From a bacterium (GTDB lineage: Bacteria > 4484-113 > JAFGCY01), in the NCBI GenBank assembly GCA_020849855.1, contig JADZFO010000049.1, positions 1 through 47,765 of the forward strand: DNA of 47,765 nucleotides, read 5' to 3'. The translations under genes were made by a program, and so were the position numbers. Each line of letters opens with the position of its first letter. Positions within the stretch are counted from its first letter, which is position 1. A model generated the notes under the pieces. It had not been told where the DNA came from. It did not search any database and saw nothing but the letters and a program-made list of their open reading frames with translations. Positions 40,134 through 47,708 of the stretch are shown here, one piece after another.

Positions 40134-40913
40134 TTAATCGAAAGCTCCACTCATACCAGCAAACATGACTACAAACACAAAGACCATATAGAGCGCAATG
40201 AGGCCGGCACCGATCAGCAGTACGGCCAGGCCGGCGGAGTTCCAGGCCTTCATCACTGCCTCGTACTGCTCCACCGATTCGAAGCGCCGCTCCTGCCAGG
40301 CCATCTCGCGGCCCTTGATGCCGATGTAGATCGAATAGACGATGTAAAAGCCGAAGAGCGAGAGGCCCAGGCCGATCGCGCCCCAGGTGTTGTTGCCGTT
40401 GAAGAAGCTGAAGAGGCCCCAGGGCACGAAGCCGGCGAAGGTCCAGCCCGTCGCCTGCGGCGGGGCCTGGTAGCCCGTGCCCATGCCGCTGGTATTGCCG
40501 TCCTGGGGCATGAACTGCTGGTAAGGGTTGTAGCCCGGTGGGGGCTGGGGCACCTGGGAAGGCGGCGGGACATAACCCGGCGGGGGCACATAGGACACGC
40601 CAGGGTCGCCGGTCACCGGACCTTCCGCCTGGCCCGGGCCGGGTACATAGGGGCCGGCGGGCGGCGCGGAGCTCTGCGGCGGTGGAGCCAGGTTAATGCG
40701 GTTGGGGCTGCTCTCAGCCGGCGGCGTGGCAGGCGGCGGGCTTAGCGTGAAGCCTGCCGCGCTGTCCGGGCCCGTGGCCGGCACTTCCGGCGCAGCACTG
40801 ACGCTCAGCGGCCCGGGATCGCGCTCCATGGCCGAACGCAGCTGCTGGCCGCAGGAGCCACAGAAATAGGAATCGTCCGGATTCTCAGTTCCGCACTGCG
40901 GGCAGCGCGCCAT
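40134..40913 (-). CDS. Zinc-ribbon, Pro-rich, CD225-like membrane protein
   Basis: 259 residues. N-terminal zinc ribbon CPQCGTENPDDSYFCGSCGQ, a Pro/Gly/Gln-rich linker of about 110 residues (PPPGYVPPPSQVPQPPPGYN), then two membrane helices: one around WGAIGLGLSLFGFYIVYSIY with the following IKGREMAWQERRFESVEQYE, and a second LAVLLIGAGLIALYMVFVFV. The helix-loop GREMAWQERRFESVEQYE resembles the CD225/dispanin loop; the family is common in bacterial genes of unknown role. SD GGAGG lies 4 nt before the ATG and TATACT 29 nt upstream. Related to the zinc-ribbon protein in the PBP operon only by ribbon type. Confidence 0.82.
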   Translation of the reverse strand: MARCPQCGTENPDDSYFCGSCGQQLRSAMERDPGPLSVSAAPEVPATGPDSAAGFTLSPPPATPPAESSPNRINLAPPPQSSAPPAGPYVPGPGQAEGPVTGDPGVSYVPPPGYVPPPSQVPQPPPGYNPYQQFMPQDGNTSGMGTGYQAPPQATGWTFAGFVPWGLFSFFNGNNTWGAIGLGLSLFGFYIVYSIYIGIKGREMAWQERRFESVEQYEAVMKAWNSAGLAVLLIGAGLIALYMVFVFVVMFAGMSGAFD

Positions 40914-40942
40914 ACACCCTCCAGGAAACAGCCAGAGGCTGG

Positions 40943-40948
40943 AGTATA
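40943..40948 (-). promoter_or_regulatory. -10 element (TATACT) of the zinc-ribbon CD225-like gene
   Basis: TATACT on the minus strand 29 nt before the ATG at 40913, with GGAGG between; it lies just upstream of the ferritin stop codon on that strand's path, giving the gene its own promoter. Confidence 0.55.
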
Positions 40949-40950
40949 GC

Positions 40951-41493
40951 CTAGATGCCCTCTGCGGAAGCGGTGGCGGTGTCCGCTGCCCGGCCGGAGA
41001 ACTCGCGGTCCAGCATGTACATGCCGGCGGGGCTGTCGGCCACGCGGCGGATCTTGGCGCAGGCCTCTTCCAGCATGGCCTCTTCCTCGACCTGCTCGGA
41101 GACGAACCACTGCAGGAAGATGCGGGTGGCGATGTCGTTCTCGTCCTCGGCCAGCTTATACAGCTTGTAGAAGGCCTGGGTCAGCGAACGCTCATGGCCC
41201 AGCGCGGCCTCAAAGGCCGCCAGGGGGCTGTCCCATGAGGTCGGCGGGCCCTGGATATGCTGGATCTGCACGTTCCAGCCGCGCTCGATGATGAAGTCGA
41301 AGATGCGGCGGGCGTGATAGTTCTCCTCCTGGGCCTGCACATCGCACCACTTGGCGAAGCCGGTCAGGTTCTCATGCATGAAGTGCGCCTGCATGCTGCG
41401 GTACATGTTGGAGGAGTACATTTCCTCATTGAGCTGCTTGTTCAGCGCCGTCTCAACCTTGTTCTGCTTACGTTCCTGCCGCGCACCGGCCAT
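40951..41493 (-). CDS. Non-heme ferritin
   Basis: 180 residues, bacterial ferritin (FtnA type). The four-helix-bundle ferroxidase ligands are visible: Glu in ALNKQLNEEMYSSN (about 23-24), Glu-x-x-His in QEENYHARR (Glu57, His60), and the later SEQVEEEAML. The C-terminus has a short extension (AADTATASAEGI) beyond the usual end. It stores iron as a 24-mer cage and limits oxidative stress in the cytosol. AGAGGTG precedes the ATG. The TATTGT around 41576-41581 may be its -10. It lies directly upstream of the CD225-like gene. Confidence 0.95.
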   Translation of the reverse strand: MAGARQERKQNKVETALNKQLNEEMYSSNMYRSMQAHFMHENLTGFAKWCDVQAQEENYHARRIFDFIIERGWNVQIQHIQGPPTSWDSPLAAFEAALGHERSLTQAFYKLYKLAEDENDIATRIFLQWFVSEQVEEEAMLEEACAKIRRVADSPAGMYMLDREFSGRAADTATASAEGI

Positions 41494-41698
41494 GTCAACA
41501 CCTCTGATGATCTTGGCTTGCTGAAACCCGGAGGCTTAACCCCGCCTGCCGGTCGCGGCAGCGCCTCTGCCGCGGACAATAGGTTACCACCGCCCGGCAC
41601 TGCTTGTCGAAAGCAGAACCAGTCTCAGCTGCGGCTGAGCTTTGGCGTCGCCGCAGTGCAATTCATCGGCAGCAGCTGCACAGCTATGCAGCCTGTGC

Positions 41699-41704
41699 TA
41701 TATT
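41699..41704 (+). promoter_or_regulatory. -10 element (TATATT) of the marR-MFS operon, leaderless type
   Basis: TATATT 6 nt before the GTG at 41711; the operator palindrome starts two bases after it. Confidence 0.65.
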
Positions 41705-41706
41705 AG

Positions 41707-41722
41707 TTGCGTGCGCACGCAA
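41707..41722. promoter_or_regulatory. Probable MarR operator overlapping the start codon
   Basis: Perfect 16-bp palindrome TTGCGTGCGCACGCAA with TTAG/TTAG flanks. It matches the TTGC-n-GCAA class of MarR/OhrR boxes. It covers the predicted transcription start and the first codons of marR, so binding would block initiation. This predicts negative autoregulation of the operon, relieved by a ligand. Confidence 0.75.
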
Positions 41723-42148
41723 TTAGCAAGGGATTCAACATCAGCGGCCAGCCACAGTGAGCTTTTTGAGCTGCTCGGCGAGCTGGCGCGCCGGCGTTTC
41801 CAGAGCGCCGAAAGCAGCTTTGCCCGCCTGGGCCTGAACCACAGCGAAGCCCGCCTGCTGAAACTTCTCAGCGCGGCGGGTGGACAGGCTGCGCAGGAGG
41901 AGCTGTCGGCCGGCCTTGGCATAGACCGCAGCAACAGCGGCCGCGCTCTTAAAAGTCTGGAGCAGCAGGGTCTGATCCTGCGCTCTGCCGGCGAGGACAA
42001 GCGCCGCAAGCTGGTGCGACTGACGGCCGAGGGCCGCAGGAAGGCCACGGCAGCCGGCCGCCTGCGCGGCGAGATCATCAGCGCCTTTCTGGGCCGCCTG
42101 AGCGAAGCCGATGCCGCCGAGCTCTGTCGCCTGCTGAGGAGGATCTGA
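41711..42148 (+). CDS. MarR-family transcriptional regulator
   Basis: 145 residues, winged helix-turn-helix. Seen: LNHSEARLLKLLSAAGG, EELSAGLGIDRSNSGRALKS (recognition helix region), LEQQGLILRSAGEDKRRKLV (wing with DKRRK) and LTAEGRRKATAAG. Predicted to repress its own operon and the MFS exporter that follows, responding to a phenolic or oxidant ligand; this is known for many MarR-MFS pairs. GTG start chosen because TATATT lies 6 nt upstream and the operator is centred on it. The stop is followed after two bases by the MFS start. Confidence 0.88.
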   Translation: MRTQLARDSTSAASHSELFELLGELARRRFQSAESSFARLGLNHSEARLLKLLSAAGGQAAQEELSAGLGIDRSNSGRALKSLEQQGLILRSAGEDKRRKLVRLTAEGRRKATAAGRLRGEIISAFLGRLSEADAAELCRLLRRI

Positions 42149-42150
42149 GC

Positions 42151-43572
42151 ATGAGTGGCAGCAGCAGAAACAGCGTCCACTGGCAGGCCACAGCAGCCCT
42201 GGCCCTTGCGACCGCGCTGGCCAGCCTGGGCAGCAGCAGCATGAACATCGCCCTGCCCCGGCTCGCCAGCGACTTCCATGCCGGGCTGCCGGAGCTGCAG
42301 TGGGCTGTGCTGGCGTATCTACTGCCGGGCACGGCGCTGATCCTCATCATCGGCCGCCTGGGCGACAGCTTTGGGACCCGCCGCGTGCTGCTGCTGGGCC
42401 TGTGGCTCTATGTGCTGGGAGCAGTGGCCAGCGCTCTGGCCCCCGGACTGGGCTGGCTGCTGGCGGCGCGGGCCGTGCAGGGCAGTGGCGCGGCGGCCAT
42501 GCTGGCCCTCAGCCTGGCACTGGCCGCGGACAGCAGCTCCGGCGGCAGCGGCGGCCGCAGCATGGGCCTGCTGGCCAGCAGCTCCGCCCTTGGCACCGCG
42601 CTGGGGCCCGCGCTTGGCGGGCTTCTGCTGGACGGACCCGGCTGGCGGGCTGTGTTTGCGCTGCTGGCCCTGCTTGCCCTGGGCACCGCCCTGCTCTCCC
42701 TGCGCGCTCTGGCCCCGGACCCGCAGCTGGACCGCCCGGCGCTGCGGGCTGCCGATCTTCCGCCAGCCCTGCTGCTGAGCGCCGGACTGACGGCCCTGAT
42801 GCTGGCGCTCAGCTTCAGCCGCGGATCCCTGAGCCCGGCGGTCGGCGCACTGCTGCTGGCCGCCCTTGTCTGTGCAGGCCTCTTCTATCTGCTGCAGCGC
42901 GGCAGCCTCAGGCCGCTGCTTGCGCCAGAACTGCTGCAGGCCGGCGGCATGCGCAGCTCGCTGTGGCAGAGCCTGCTGGTCTCAGCCGTGCTGATGGCCA
43001 GCCTGGTGGTCGGGCCTTTTTACCTCAGTGAGGGACTGGGCCTGAGCAGCGCGATATCCGGCCTGCTGCTGGCCGCAGGCCCGCTTGTTGTCATGCTCAG
43101 CGGGCCGCTGGCCGGCGCAATGACAGAGCGCTTTGGCCCGCGCTGCACCGCGGCCCTGGGGCTGGCCGGGCTGGCGCTGGCGGCCCTGCTCTTTGCCCTG
43201 CTGCCGCTTGCGCTGGGCCTGGGCGGCTGGCTGCTGCCGCTGACTGTGCTGACCTTCTCCTATGCGCTCTTCCAGACCGGCAACAACACAGCGGTCATGG
43301 CCAAGGCTGGAACGCAGTTGCGGGCTGCCGCAGCGGCCATGCTGAACCTGTCGCGCAACCTGGGCCTGGCGGCCGGGACTGCGGTGTTCACCCTGCTCTA
43401 CAGCCTGGCCAGCGAAACGGCGGCCGGCGATGCGGCAGCCGCGTCCAGCCACGGCCTGCATATGGTCTTCGCCCCGGCGGCGCTGCTTCTGCTGCTGGCC
43501 CTGGGCGGCGGGCTGGGACAGCGGCCCTGCCGTCGCGCGGCAAGGCCTGAAGCAGACGCCCTGCTGGCCTAA
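42151..43572 (+). CDS. MFS drug exporter of the DHA2-like group
   Basis: 473 residues, very hydrophobic. Motif A-type loop IIGRLGDSFGTRRVLLLGL and motif C LGTALGPALGGLLLDGPGWR, typical of proton-coupled drug exporters of the EmrB/QacA (DHA2) group; by eye 12-14 membrane helices. Likely exports toxic organic compounds across the inner membrane. GGAGG lies 8 nt before the ATG, and marR ends two bases earlier, so translation is coupled. Its last codons overlap the convergent PQQ gene by four bases. Confidence 0.92.
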   Translation: MSGSSRNSVHWQATAALALATALASLGSSSMNIALPRLASDFHAGLPELQWAVLAYLLPGTALILIIGRLGDSFGTRRVLLLGLWLYVLGAVASALAPGLGWLLAARAVQGSGAAAMLALSLALAADSSSGGSGGRSMGLLASSSALGTALGPALGGLLLDGPGWRAVFALLALLALGTALLSLRALAPDPQLDRPALRAADLPPALLLSAGLTALMLALSFSRGSLSPAVGALLLAALVCAGLFYLLQRGSLRPLLAPELLQAGGMRSSLWQSLLVSAVLMASLVVGPFYLSEGLGLSSAISGLLLAAGPLVVMLSGPLAGAMTERFGPRCTAALGLAGLALAALLFALLPLALGLGGWLLPLTVLTFSYALFQTGNNTAVMAKAGTQLRAAAAAMLNLSRNLGLAAGTAVFTLLYSLASETAAGDAAAASSHGLHMVFAPAALLLLLALGGGLGQRPCRRAARPEADALLA

Positions 43573-44783
43573 GGCTTGAAGGCCTGCAGCTCGTGGCTGC
43601 CGACCGCGACATAGACCAGGCCGTCCGGGCCAAGAGCCGGGTTCGAGACAGGCACCCGGCCCAGATCCGCTGCCCACTCCACCTTGCCGGCCGAGGACAG
43701 ACACAGCAGACGCTGCTGGCGGCCGGGACTTCTGGACAGCCTTCTGAATCTGTAACTCAGTTTGCTGAGCTGCTTTTGAATTTTTGTCCCTGAGGCGGGA
43801 TTGGAAGCCTCCCGGCTGCTGTCGGGCACCAGATACAGACGGCCGCCACTTGCCAGCAGCGGCCGGTGAGTAAAGCCACAGCGCCGCGTCCATTCGTGAC
43901 CCACCGGGCCAAAGGCCGTCAGCAGGCCGCTGCTGCAGCAGAGGTACAGGCGCCCGTCCTGCGCCGCCGCGCTGCCAACATGGCCCCAATGCGGCTGCCA
44001 GGGGCCGGTCCAGATCGTGCTGCCCTGCAGGTCCACCCCGATACAGCTGCCTTGCTCGTCGCTGACGAAGATCCAGTCGCCGGCAAGCAGCGGTCCGCTC
44101 CAGTTGTGAACGCCGATGTTCTTTTTCCAGCCCAGTCTGCCGGTGGCAGAAATGCAGTAAAGGACACCATCGCTGCCGGAGATATACATCTCGCCCTGCG
44201 GGCCGCAGTCGGCGCAAAGGCTGGACCGGGCCGGAAGCTGGTAGTGCCAGACCGCCTTTCCGGCCGAGTCCAGTGCCACCAGCAGGCCATCGCGCTGCAG
44301 CACGCAGACCAGATCAGGGCCCACGGCAACATTCCGGGCCAGCTTCTGCGGAAAGTCGCAGCGCCATATCTGCCTGCCTGCAGAGTCCAGCGACAGCACT
44401 GAGCCCGTAGCGTTGGCACTCTTATCGCCCTGCTTGATGATGGTCTCCCCGGGCCGGCCCGGATAGACCTGTGTTGTGAAGTCGTTGGTGCCGTCCAGTG
44501 CCTGCTTCCAGGCGCTGCTCCCGTCATCCTGCAGCGACAGAATTGAGCACTGGCACTTCATAACACTGCCGGCTGGAAACCAGTCAGCAACACGGCAGGC
44601 CCAGGACTGTTCCAGGCGCACCAGCTCACGGCAGGAGCCTTCCTTGCTCTGCAGGATAGATGCCTTGACCAGCCGCAGCGGCTTGCGGCGTTCGGGCTGC
44701 AGCACAAGCAGCAGGACAAGAGCAGCCAGCACACTCAGCGCTGCAATTAATGCCGTACTTATTCCTGCGGCGGAGGCCTTCAT
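43569..44783 (-). CDS. Membrane-anchored PQQ-like beta-propeller protein
   Basis: 404 residues. N-terminal uncleaved-looking membrane helix (IAALSVLAALVLLLVLQPE) followed by a PQQ/YncE-like propeller: VLSLDSAGRQIWRCDF, LVALDSAGKAVWHYQL, DGVLYCISATGRLGWKKNI, GVDLQGSTIWTGPWQP, LLTAFGPVGHEWTRRC and GLVYVAVGSHELQAFKP. Each blade ends with the GxxxW signature. There is a Cys-rich segment near the N-terminus (CRELVRLEQSWACRV, MKCQCS). Similar in propeller type to lipoprotein E but without its shared N-module and without a lipobox. TATACT lies 6 nt before the ATG. Confidence 0.87.
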   Translation of the reverse strand: MKASAAGISTALIAALSVLAALVLLLVLQPERRKPLRLVKASILQSKEGSCRELVRLEQSWACRVADWFPAGSVMKCQCSILSLQDDGSSAWKQALDGTNDFTTQVYPGRPGETIIKQGDKSANATGSVLSLDSAGRQIWRCDFPQKLARNVAVGPDLVCVLQRDGLLVALDSAGKAVWHYQLPARSSLCADCGPQGEMYISGSDGVLYCISATGRLGWKKNIGVHNWSGPLLAGDWIFVSDEQGSCIGVDLQGSTIWTGPWQPHWGHVGSAAAQDGRLYLCCSSGLLTAFGPVGHEWTRRCGFTHRPLLASGGRLYLVPDSSREASNPASGTKIQKQLSKLSYRFRRLSRSPGRQQRLLCLSSAGKVEWAADLGRVPVSNPALGPDGLVYVAVGSHELQAFKP

Positions 44784-44789
44784 GGCCGG

Positions 44790-44795
44790 AGTATA
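44790..44795 (-). promoter_or_regulatory. -10 element (TATACT), leaderless type
   Basis: TATACT on the minus strand 6 nt before the ATG at 44783. Confidence 0.6.
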
Positions 44796-44890
44796 ACAGC
44801 GCTGGGGACGGCAGGGCGGGCAGTCTCAGGCCTCCCTGACGGAACGCTGGAAAGCTTGAAATCTGCGCCCCGGCGGAGGGCTTAAATCTG

Positions 44891-44919
44891 TTGCAGGGAT
44901 GCATATTGCATGGTATATT
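44891..44919 (+). promoter_or_regulatory. Promoter of the tRNA cluster
   Basis: TTGCAG (44891-44896), a 17-base spacer and TATATT (44914-44919), ending 16 nt before tRNA-Val. This is the clearest two-element sigma-70-type promoter in the window; most protein genes show only the -10. Confidence 0.75.
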
Positions 44920-44935
44920 CACTCTCCCTGAACGA

Positions 44936-45009
44936 GGGCGCTTAGCTCAGCTGGTCAGAGCGCGTGCTTCACACGCACGAGGTCAGAGGTTCGAGCCCTC
45001 TAGCGCCCA
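44936..45009 (+). tRNA. tRNA-Val (CAC)
   Basis: Full cloverleaf: acceptor GGGCGCT/AGCGCCC, D-arm GCTC/GAGC, anticodon loop TTCACAC (anticodon CAC), T-arm AGAGG-TTCGAGC-CCTCT, discriminator A. CCA is not encoded. First of three tRNA genes in one transcript. Confidence 0.97.
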
Positions 45010-45059
45010 GTTACCCTACTGGGCTGCAGGGGTCCCGCCGTCAGGCGGAGCGAATTTAA

Positions 45060-45133
45060 GGGGACGTGGTCTAGTGGCCTAGGATGCCTGCCTGTCACGC
45101 AGGAGGTCGCGAGTTCGAATCTCGTCGTCCCCG
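45060..45133 (+). tRNA. tRNA-Asp (GTC)
   Basis: Cloverleaf with acceptor GGGGACG/CGTCCCC, anticodon arm CCTGC-CTGTCAC-GCAGG (anticodon GTC), T-arm GCGAG-TTCGAAT-CTCGT, discriminator G. The serine recombinase frame on the other strand ends inside it. Confidence 0.97.
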
Positions 45134-46771
45134 TATTCCCCCCTGGCGGGATAGCTCAGTTGGTAGAGCAGGGGACTGAAAATCCCCGTGTCGGCGGTTC
45201 AAGTCCGTCTCCCGCCACCATTCTTTAAACTCCCCGCGCCGCGCCAGCGGCGCGTAATGCGAATTCCAGTCAGAGAGCACTTTCCGCGATTCAACTCTCT
45301 GGTTCGAGCCAGCCTGAGAGAGCAGCTCTCTCAGTTTCATGGGATCACCCTCCGCAGTCTGGAGATTTCTGAGCCAGACTGCGTTTATCTGCTCACGCAG
45401 TGGTTCGAGCCACCAATCAGCGCCCTTGTGGGCGATCTCTGATTTACGAGCCTCCAAAGCCACCCGCTGTTCCACCAGCGGCTTCTTGCGGGCAGCATAG
45501 TCTGCCCGATTCATTTCCCCATCCACCAGCAAGTCATTCAACCTACTCAGCTTCGCTGAGATCTTTTCCATTTCCAGTTCAATCTCGGTCATGCGGCCGA
45601 CCGTCTGCTGCTTTTCTTCAACGCTCCACTTCTCGATCTGCTCCAGCATCGGGATGGCCCAGTCGTCCGGAAGAGCTACCTGGAGCATCAGCTCGTAGAG
45701 CTGCGCTGTAAGGCTCTCCTCGCGCAGGTAGGGCTGCGCGCAGGCCATTCTGGGGTTCTTCTTGGTGCAGCGGTAATAGACCCAGGAGTGGACCTTTCCG
45801 CTGACCATGTGCTTTGTGTGCCTCTCAGCGGTGATGGCGCAGCCACACTCTGCGCAGCGCAAGAGGCTGGAATAGACAAAGGCCTCCTTGTACTGGGCCT
45901 GCTTGCGGCCTCGCTGCTTCATGACCTGCTGTACCTTGTCCCAGTCCGCCTTGGACATTGCAGGTTGATGGATAGCCTCATAGAGGACGCCTTTGTAGAT
46001 AAAAGCGCCGTAGTAGAAGTGGTCACTAAGCATATCCATGATGTGCTGGGGAGAGAAGGGCTTTCCCTGACGGGTAGCAACTCCTTCACGGTAGAGCCAG
46101 AGAGCAATGTCACGGCAGCTGCAGGTGCCGGTCAGGTACTTCGCAAATGCCTCCTGGACCAAGGGGAAGATCAGGGGATCTGGCTCGGCGATCTTGGTCT
46201 TGGCGTTGTTGACATAGCCTAGCCTGGCTGGGCCAGGGAAGATGCCCTTGTCCGCGCGGGACTGCATACCTCGTTTGACTACCTCTCCCAAGCTGTCTGA
46301 GTAACGCTTACCCTCGGTCATCAGAAATCCCAGCATGAATTTGTCTGTGCTGCGGTTGTAATACGTCATGCTGGATGTCACAACGCACTGCAAAAGGCCT
46401 GAGTCCATTAAAGTGATGATTTTGGCCTGGTCGGCGGGGTTACGAGACAGTCTCGACGGGTCCCAGACCAAGAGGGCATTAGCGCTTCCTGACTCAATCA
46501 AGGCGATGGCTTCGCCGAAGATGGGACGGCCTGGCATCTTGGCGCTTTGACTCTCTTCGAGCCTCTTGATGACCCGCAGGCCCTGCTCCGCCTCGGCCCG
46601 CGCCGCCCAGGCCTTCTGATCAGGGATACTCTGGATCTGCCGCTCGTCGCTGTCCGATGACTTCCTTGTATACTCCACAAAGACCAACCGGGGCTCTACG
46701 GCGGGCTCATTGGTCAGTTTAAAGCTGTTATTGCGCTGGAATCTCTTTGGGTAGTTCTTCGGGATCGTCAT
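45095..46771 (-). CDS. Large serine recombinase (integrase) of an integrated element
   Basis: 558 residues. Catalytic resolvase domain with YTRKSSD (nucleophile Ser38), LLVWDPSRLSRNPADQ and the recombinase domain with RGMQSRADKGIFPG, YLTGTCSCRDIALWLYREGV and MLSDHFYYGAFIYKG, then a zinc ribbon CAECGC...CTKKNPRMAC and a coiled-coil region (about 395-470). This is the typical phage/ICE large serine integrase. The last 41 residues are translated from the antisense strand of tRNA-Phe (25 residues, starting at W of EWW) and from the spacer plus part of tRNA-Asp. The free, circular form must therefore encode a different end. TATACT lies 8 nt before the ATG. Confidence 0.93.
   Translation of the reverse strand: MTIPKNYPKRFQRNNSFKLTNEPAVEPRLVFVEYTRKSSDSDERQIQSIPDQKAWAARAEAEQGLRVIKRLEESQSAKMPGRPIFGEAIALIESGSANALLVWDPSRLSRNPADQAKIITLMDSGLLQCVVTSSMTYYNRSTDKFMLGFLMTEGKRYSDSLGEVVKRGMQSRADKGIFPGPARLGYVNNAKTKIAEPDPLIFPLVQEAFAKYLTGTCSCRDIALWLYREGVATRQGKPFSPQHIMDMLSDHFYYGAFIYKGVLYEAIHQPAMSKADWDKVQQVMKQRGRKQAQYKEAFVYSSLLRCAECGCAITAERHTKHMVSGKVHSWVYYRCTKKNPRMACAQPYLREESLTAQLYELMLQVALPDDWAIPMLEQIEKWSVEEKQQTVGRMTEIELEMEKISAKLSRLNDLLVDGEMNRADYAARKKPLVEQRVALEARKSEIAHKGADWWLEPLREQINAVWLRNLQTAEGDPMKLRELLSQAGSNQRVESRKVLSDWNSHYAPLARRGEFKEWWRETDLNRRHGDFQSPALPTELSRQGGIRGRRDSNSRPPA
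45145..45220 (+). tRNA. tRNA-Phe (GAA), likely integration site
   Basis: Acceptor GGCGGGA/TCCCGCC, D-arm GCTC/GAGC, anticodon arm GGGGA-CTGAAAA-TCCCC (anticodon GAA), T-arm GGCGG-TTCAAGT-CCGTC, and an encoded CCA at 45218-45220, unlike the two tRNAs before it. Immediately to its right the sequence belongs to the integrated element, so its 3' end is the probable attachment site. The encoded CCA may have come from the element. Confidence 0.97.
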
Positions 46772-46779
46772 AACACTTT

Positions 46780-46785
46780 AGTATA
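46780..46785 (-). promoter_or_regulatory. -10 element (TATACT) of the serine recombinase, leaderless type
   Basis: TATACT on the minus strand 8 nt before the ATG at 46771. Confidence 0.55.
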
Positions 46786-46791
46786 CCTGCG

Positions 46792-47631
46792 TTAAGTACT
46801 TATTGCAGAAGACTTGCTGGTGGAAACTTCCCATTTGCCGTCCTTGACCGCGACCCGGATGCGGCCGTCACCGCGCGTGGTCAACACCCGTCGAAATGAA
46901 CCATCGGGCATCTTTACCCCCTTGGCATGTTCGCGGTAGGGGACACGCTGCAGGACTGTCCTACCCGCAGCCTGCTCCTTATCGGAAATGCAGATCAGCT
47001 TGGGGCTGAGGTACTCAAATACTTCCGGGCAATAACCGGAAGGGCGGCCATGGTGACTGGCCAGGAAGAGGTTGGTCTCCCTGAGCATGTATCTGAATGC
47101 CTCATTCTTGAGATGCAGGCGCCAGCCGCGGGCATTCAGGTCGCCGGGCAGGCAGACCGTGAAGCCGTCTTCGCTGAGGAAAGCCACCATGGAAAGGTCG
47201 TTCATATCGCGGACAGCGCCGATTGGGAGATAGAAGAGCCGAAGGGCCAGGCTCTTGAACTGCCGGCTGGCATCCAGCGGCTGCAGCTCACCCGTGGTCT
47301 TGCTGCGGTTGAGGTAGGCGGCCTGGGCCTTGCTCAAGGTCGCTTTGAGGTCACTGAGGTGCTGGATCTGCAGCTGTGGGTGCTGCCAAACATGCGAAGG
47401 CTTGAGCCGCTCAACTACATCCGCCAAGTCAGCCACGTGGTCTTGGTCGGCATGGCTGATGATCACGTGGTTAAGCCTGCGGCGGCTGCCAAAGCCCTGT
47501 TCGGCCAGCGCATCACTTGGCCGCCAGCCGGTAGAGCGGTTGTAGCCGCAGTCTACTAATACCGATTCACCCGCCTCACTGAGGATCAGTATGCAGTCTC
47601 CATGTTCAACATCGAAGATACGGACGTCCAT
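46792..47631 (-). CDS. ComEC-like metallo-beta-lactamase-fold protein
   Basis: 279 residues from the ATG at 47631, where the family domain starts (MDVRIFDVEHGDCILILSEA, then SVLVDCGYN). Seen: the metal motif SHADQDH (HxDxDH, His60-His65), VCLPGDLNARG and FLASHHGRPSGYCPEVFEYL, matching the ComEC/Rec2 C-terminal MBL domain but as a soluble stand-alone protein without membrane helices. Such proteins are hydrolases, often acting on nucleic acids or nucleotides, and frequent in mobile and defence-type islands; the substrate here is unknown. It lies 20 bases upstream of the recombinase on the same strand. An upstream in-frame codon at 47670 would add 13 residues and overlap the -10-like GATAAT. Confidence 0.85.
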   Translation of the reverse strand: MDVRIFDVEHGDCILILSEAGESVLVDCGYNRSTGWRPSDALAEQGFGSRRRLNHVIISHADQDHVADLADVVERLKPSHVWQHPQLQIQHLSDLKATLSKAQAAYLNRSKTTGELQPLDASRQFKSLALRLFYLPIGAVRDMNDLSMVAFLSEDGFTVCLPGDLNARGWRLHLKNEAFRYMLRETNLFLASHHGRPSGYCPEVFEYLSPKLICISDKEQAAGRTVLQRVPYREHAKGVKMPDGSFRRVLTTRGDGRIRVAVKDGKWEVSTSKSSAIST

Positions 47632-47640
47632 AACCCGATC

Positions 47641-47646
47641 ATTATC
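47641..47646 (-). promoter_or_regulatory. -10-like element (GATAAT) of the MBL-fold gene
   Basis: GATAAT on the minus strand 9 nt before the ATG at 47631, the same spacing as at gltX. Confidence 0.4.
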
Positions 47647-47691
47647 CTGCGGATGTGCCGCGTCTCGCAAGCTCGACGCGGTCCAGGTTAC

Positions 47692-47708
47692 GCCGGGCTA
47701 AGCCCGGC
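47692..47708. repeat. 7-bp GC-rich hairpin upstream of the MBL gene
   Basis: GCCGGGC, TAA, GCCCGGC. No T-run follows on either strand, so a terminator is unlikely. Function unknown. The remaining bases to 47765 hold no recognised gene. Confidence 0.5.

Noticed and set aside
45238-45256. GC-rich hairpin right of tRNA-Phe as the tRNA terminator
   Set aside because: It lacks a T-run after it and lies within the recombinase coding sequence, so it is not a convincing terminator.
47692-47708. Hairpin near the right edge as a terminator
   Set aside because: No T-run on either strand; the hairpin lies upstream of the MBL gene.
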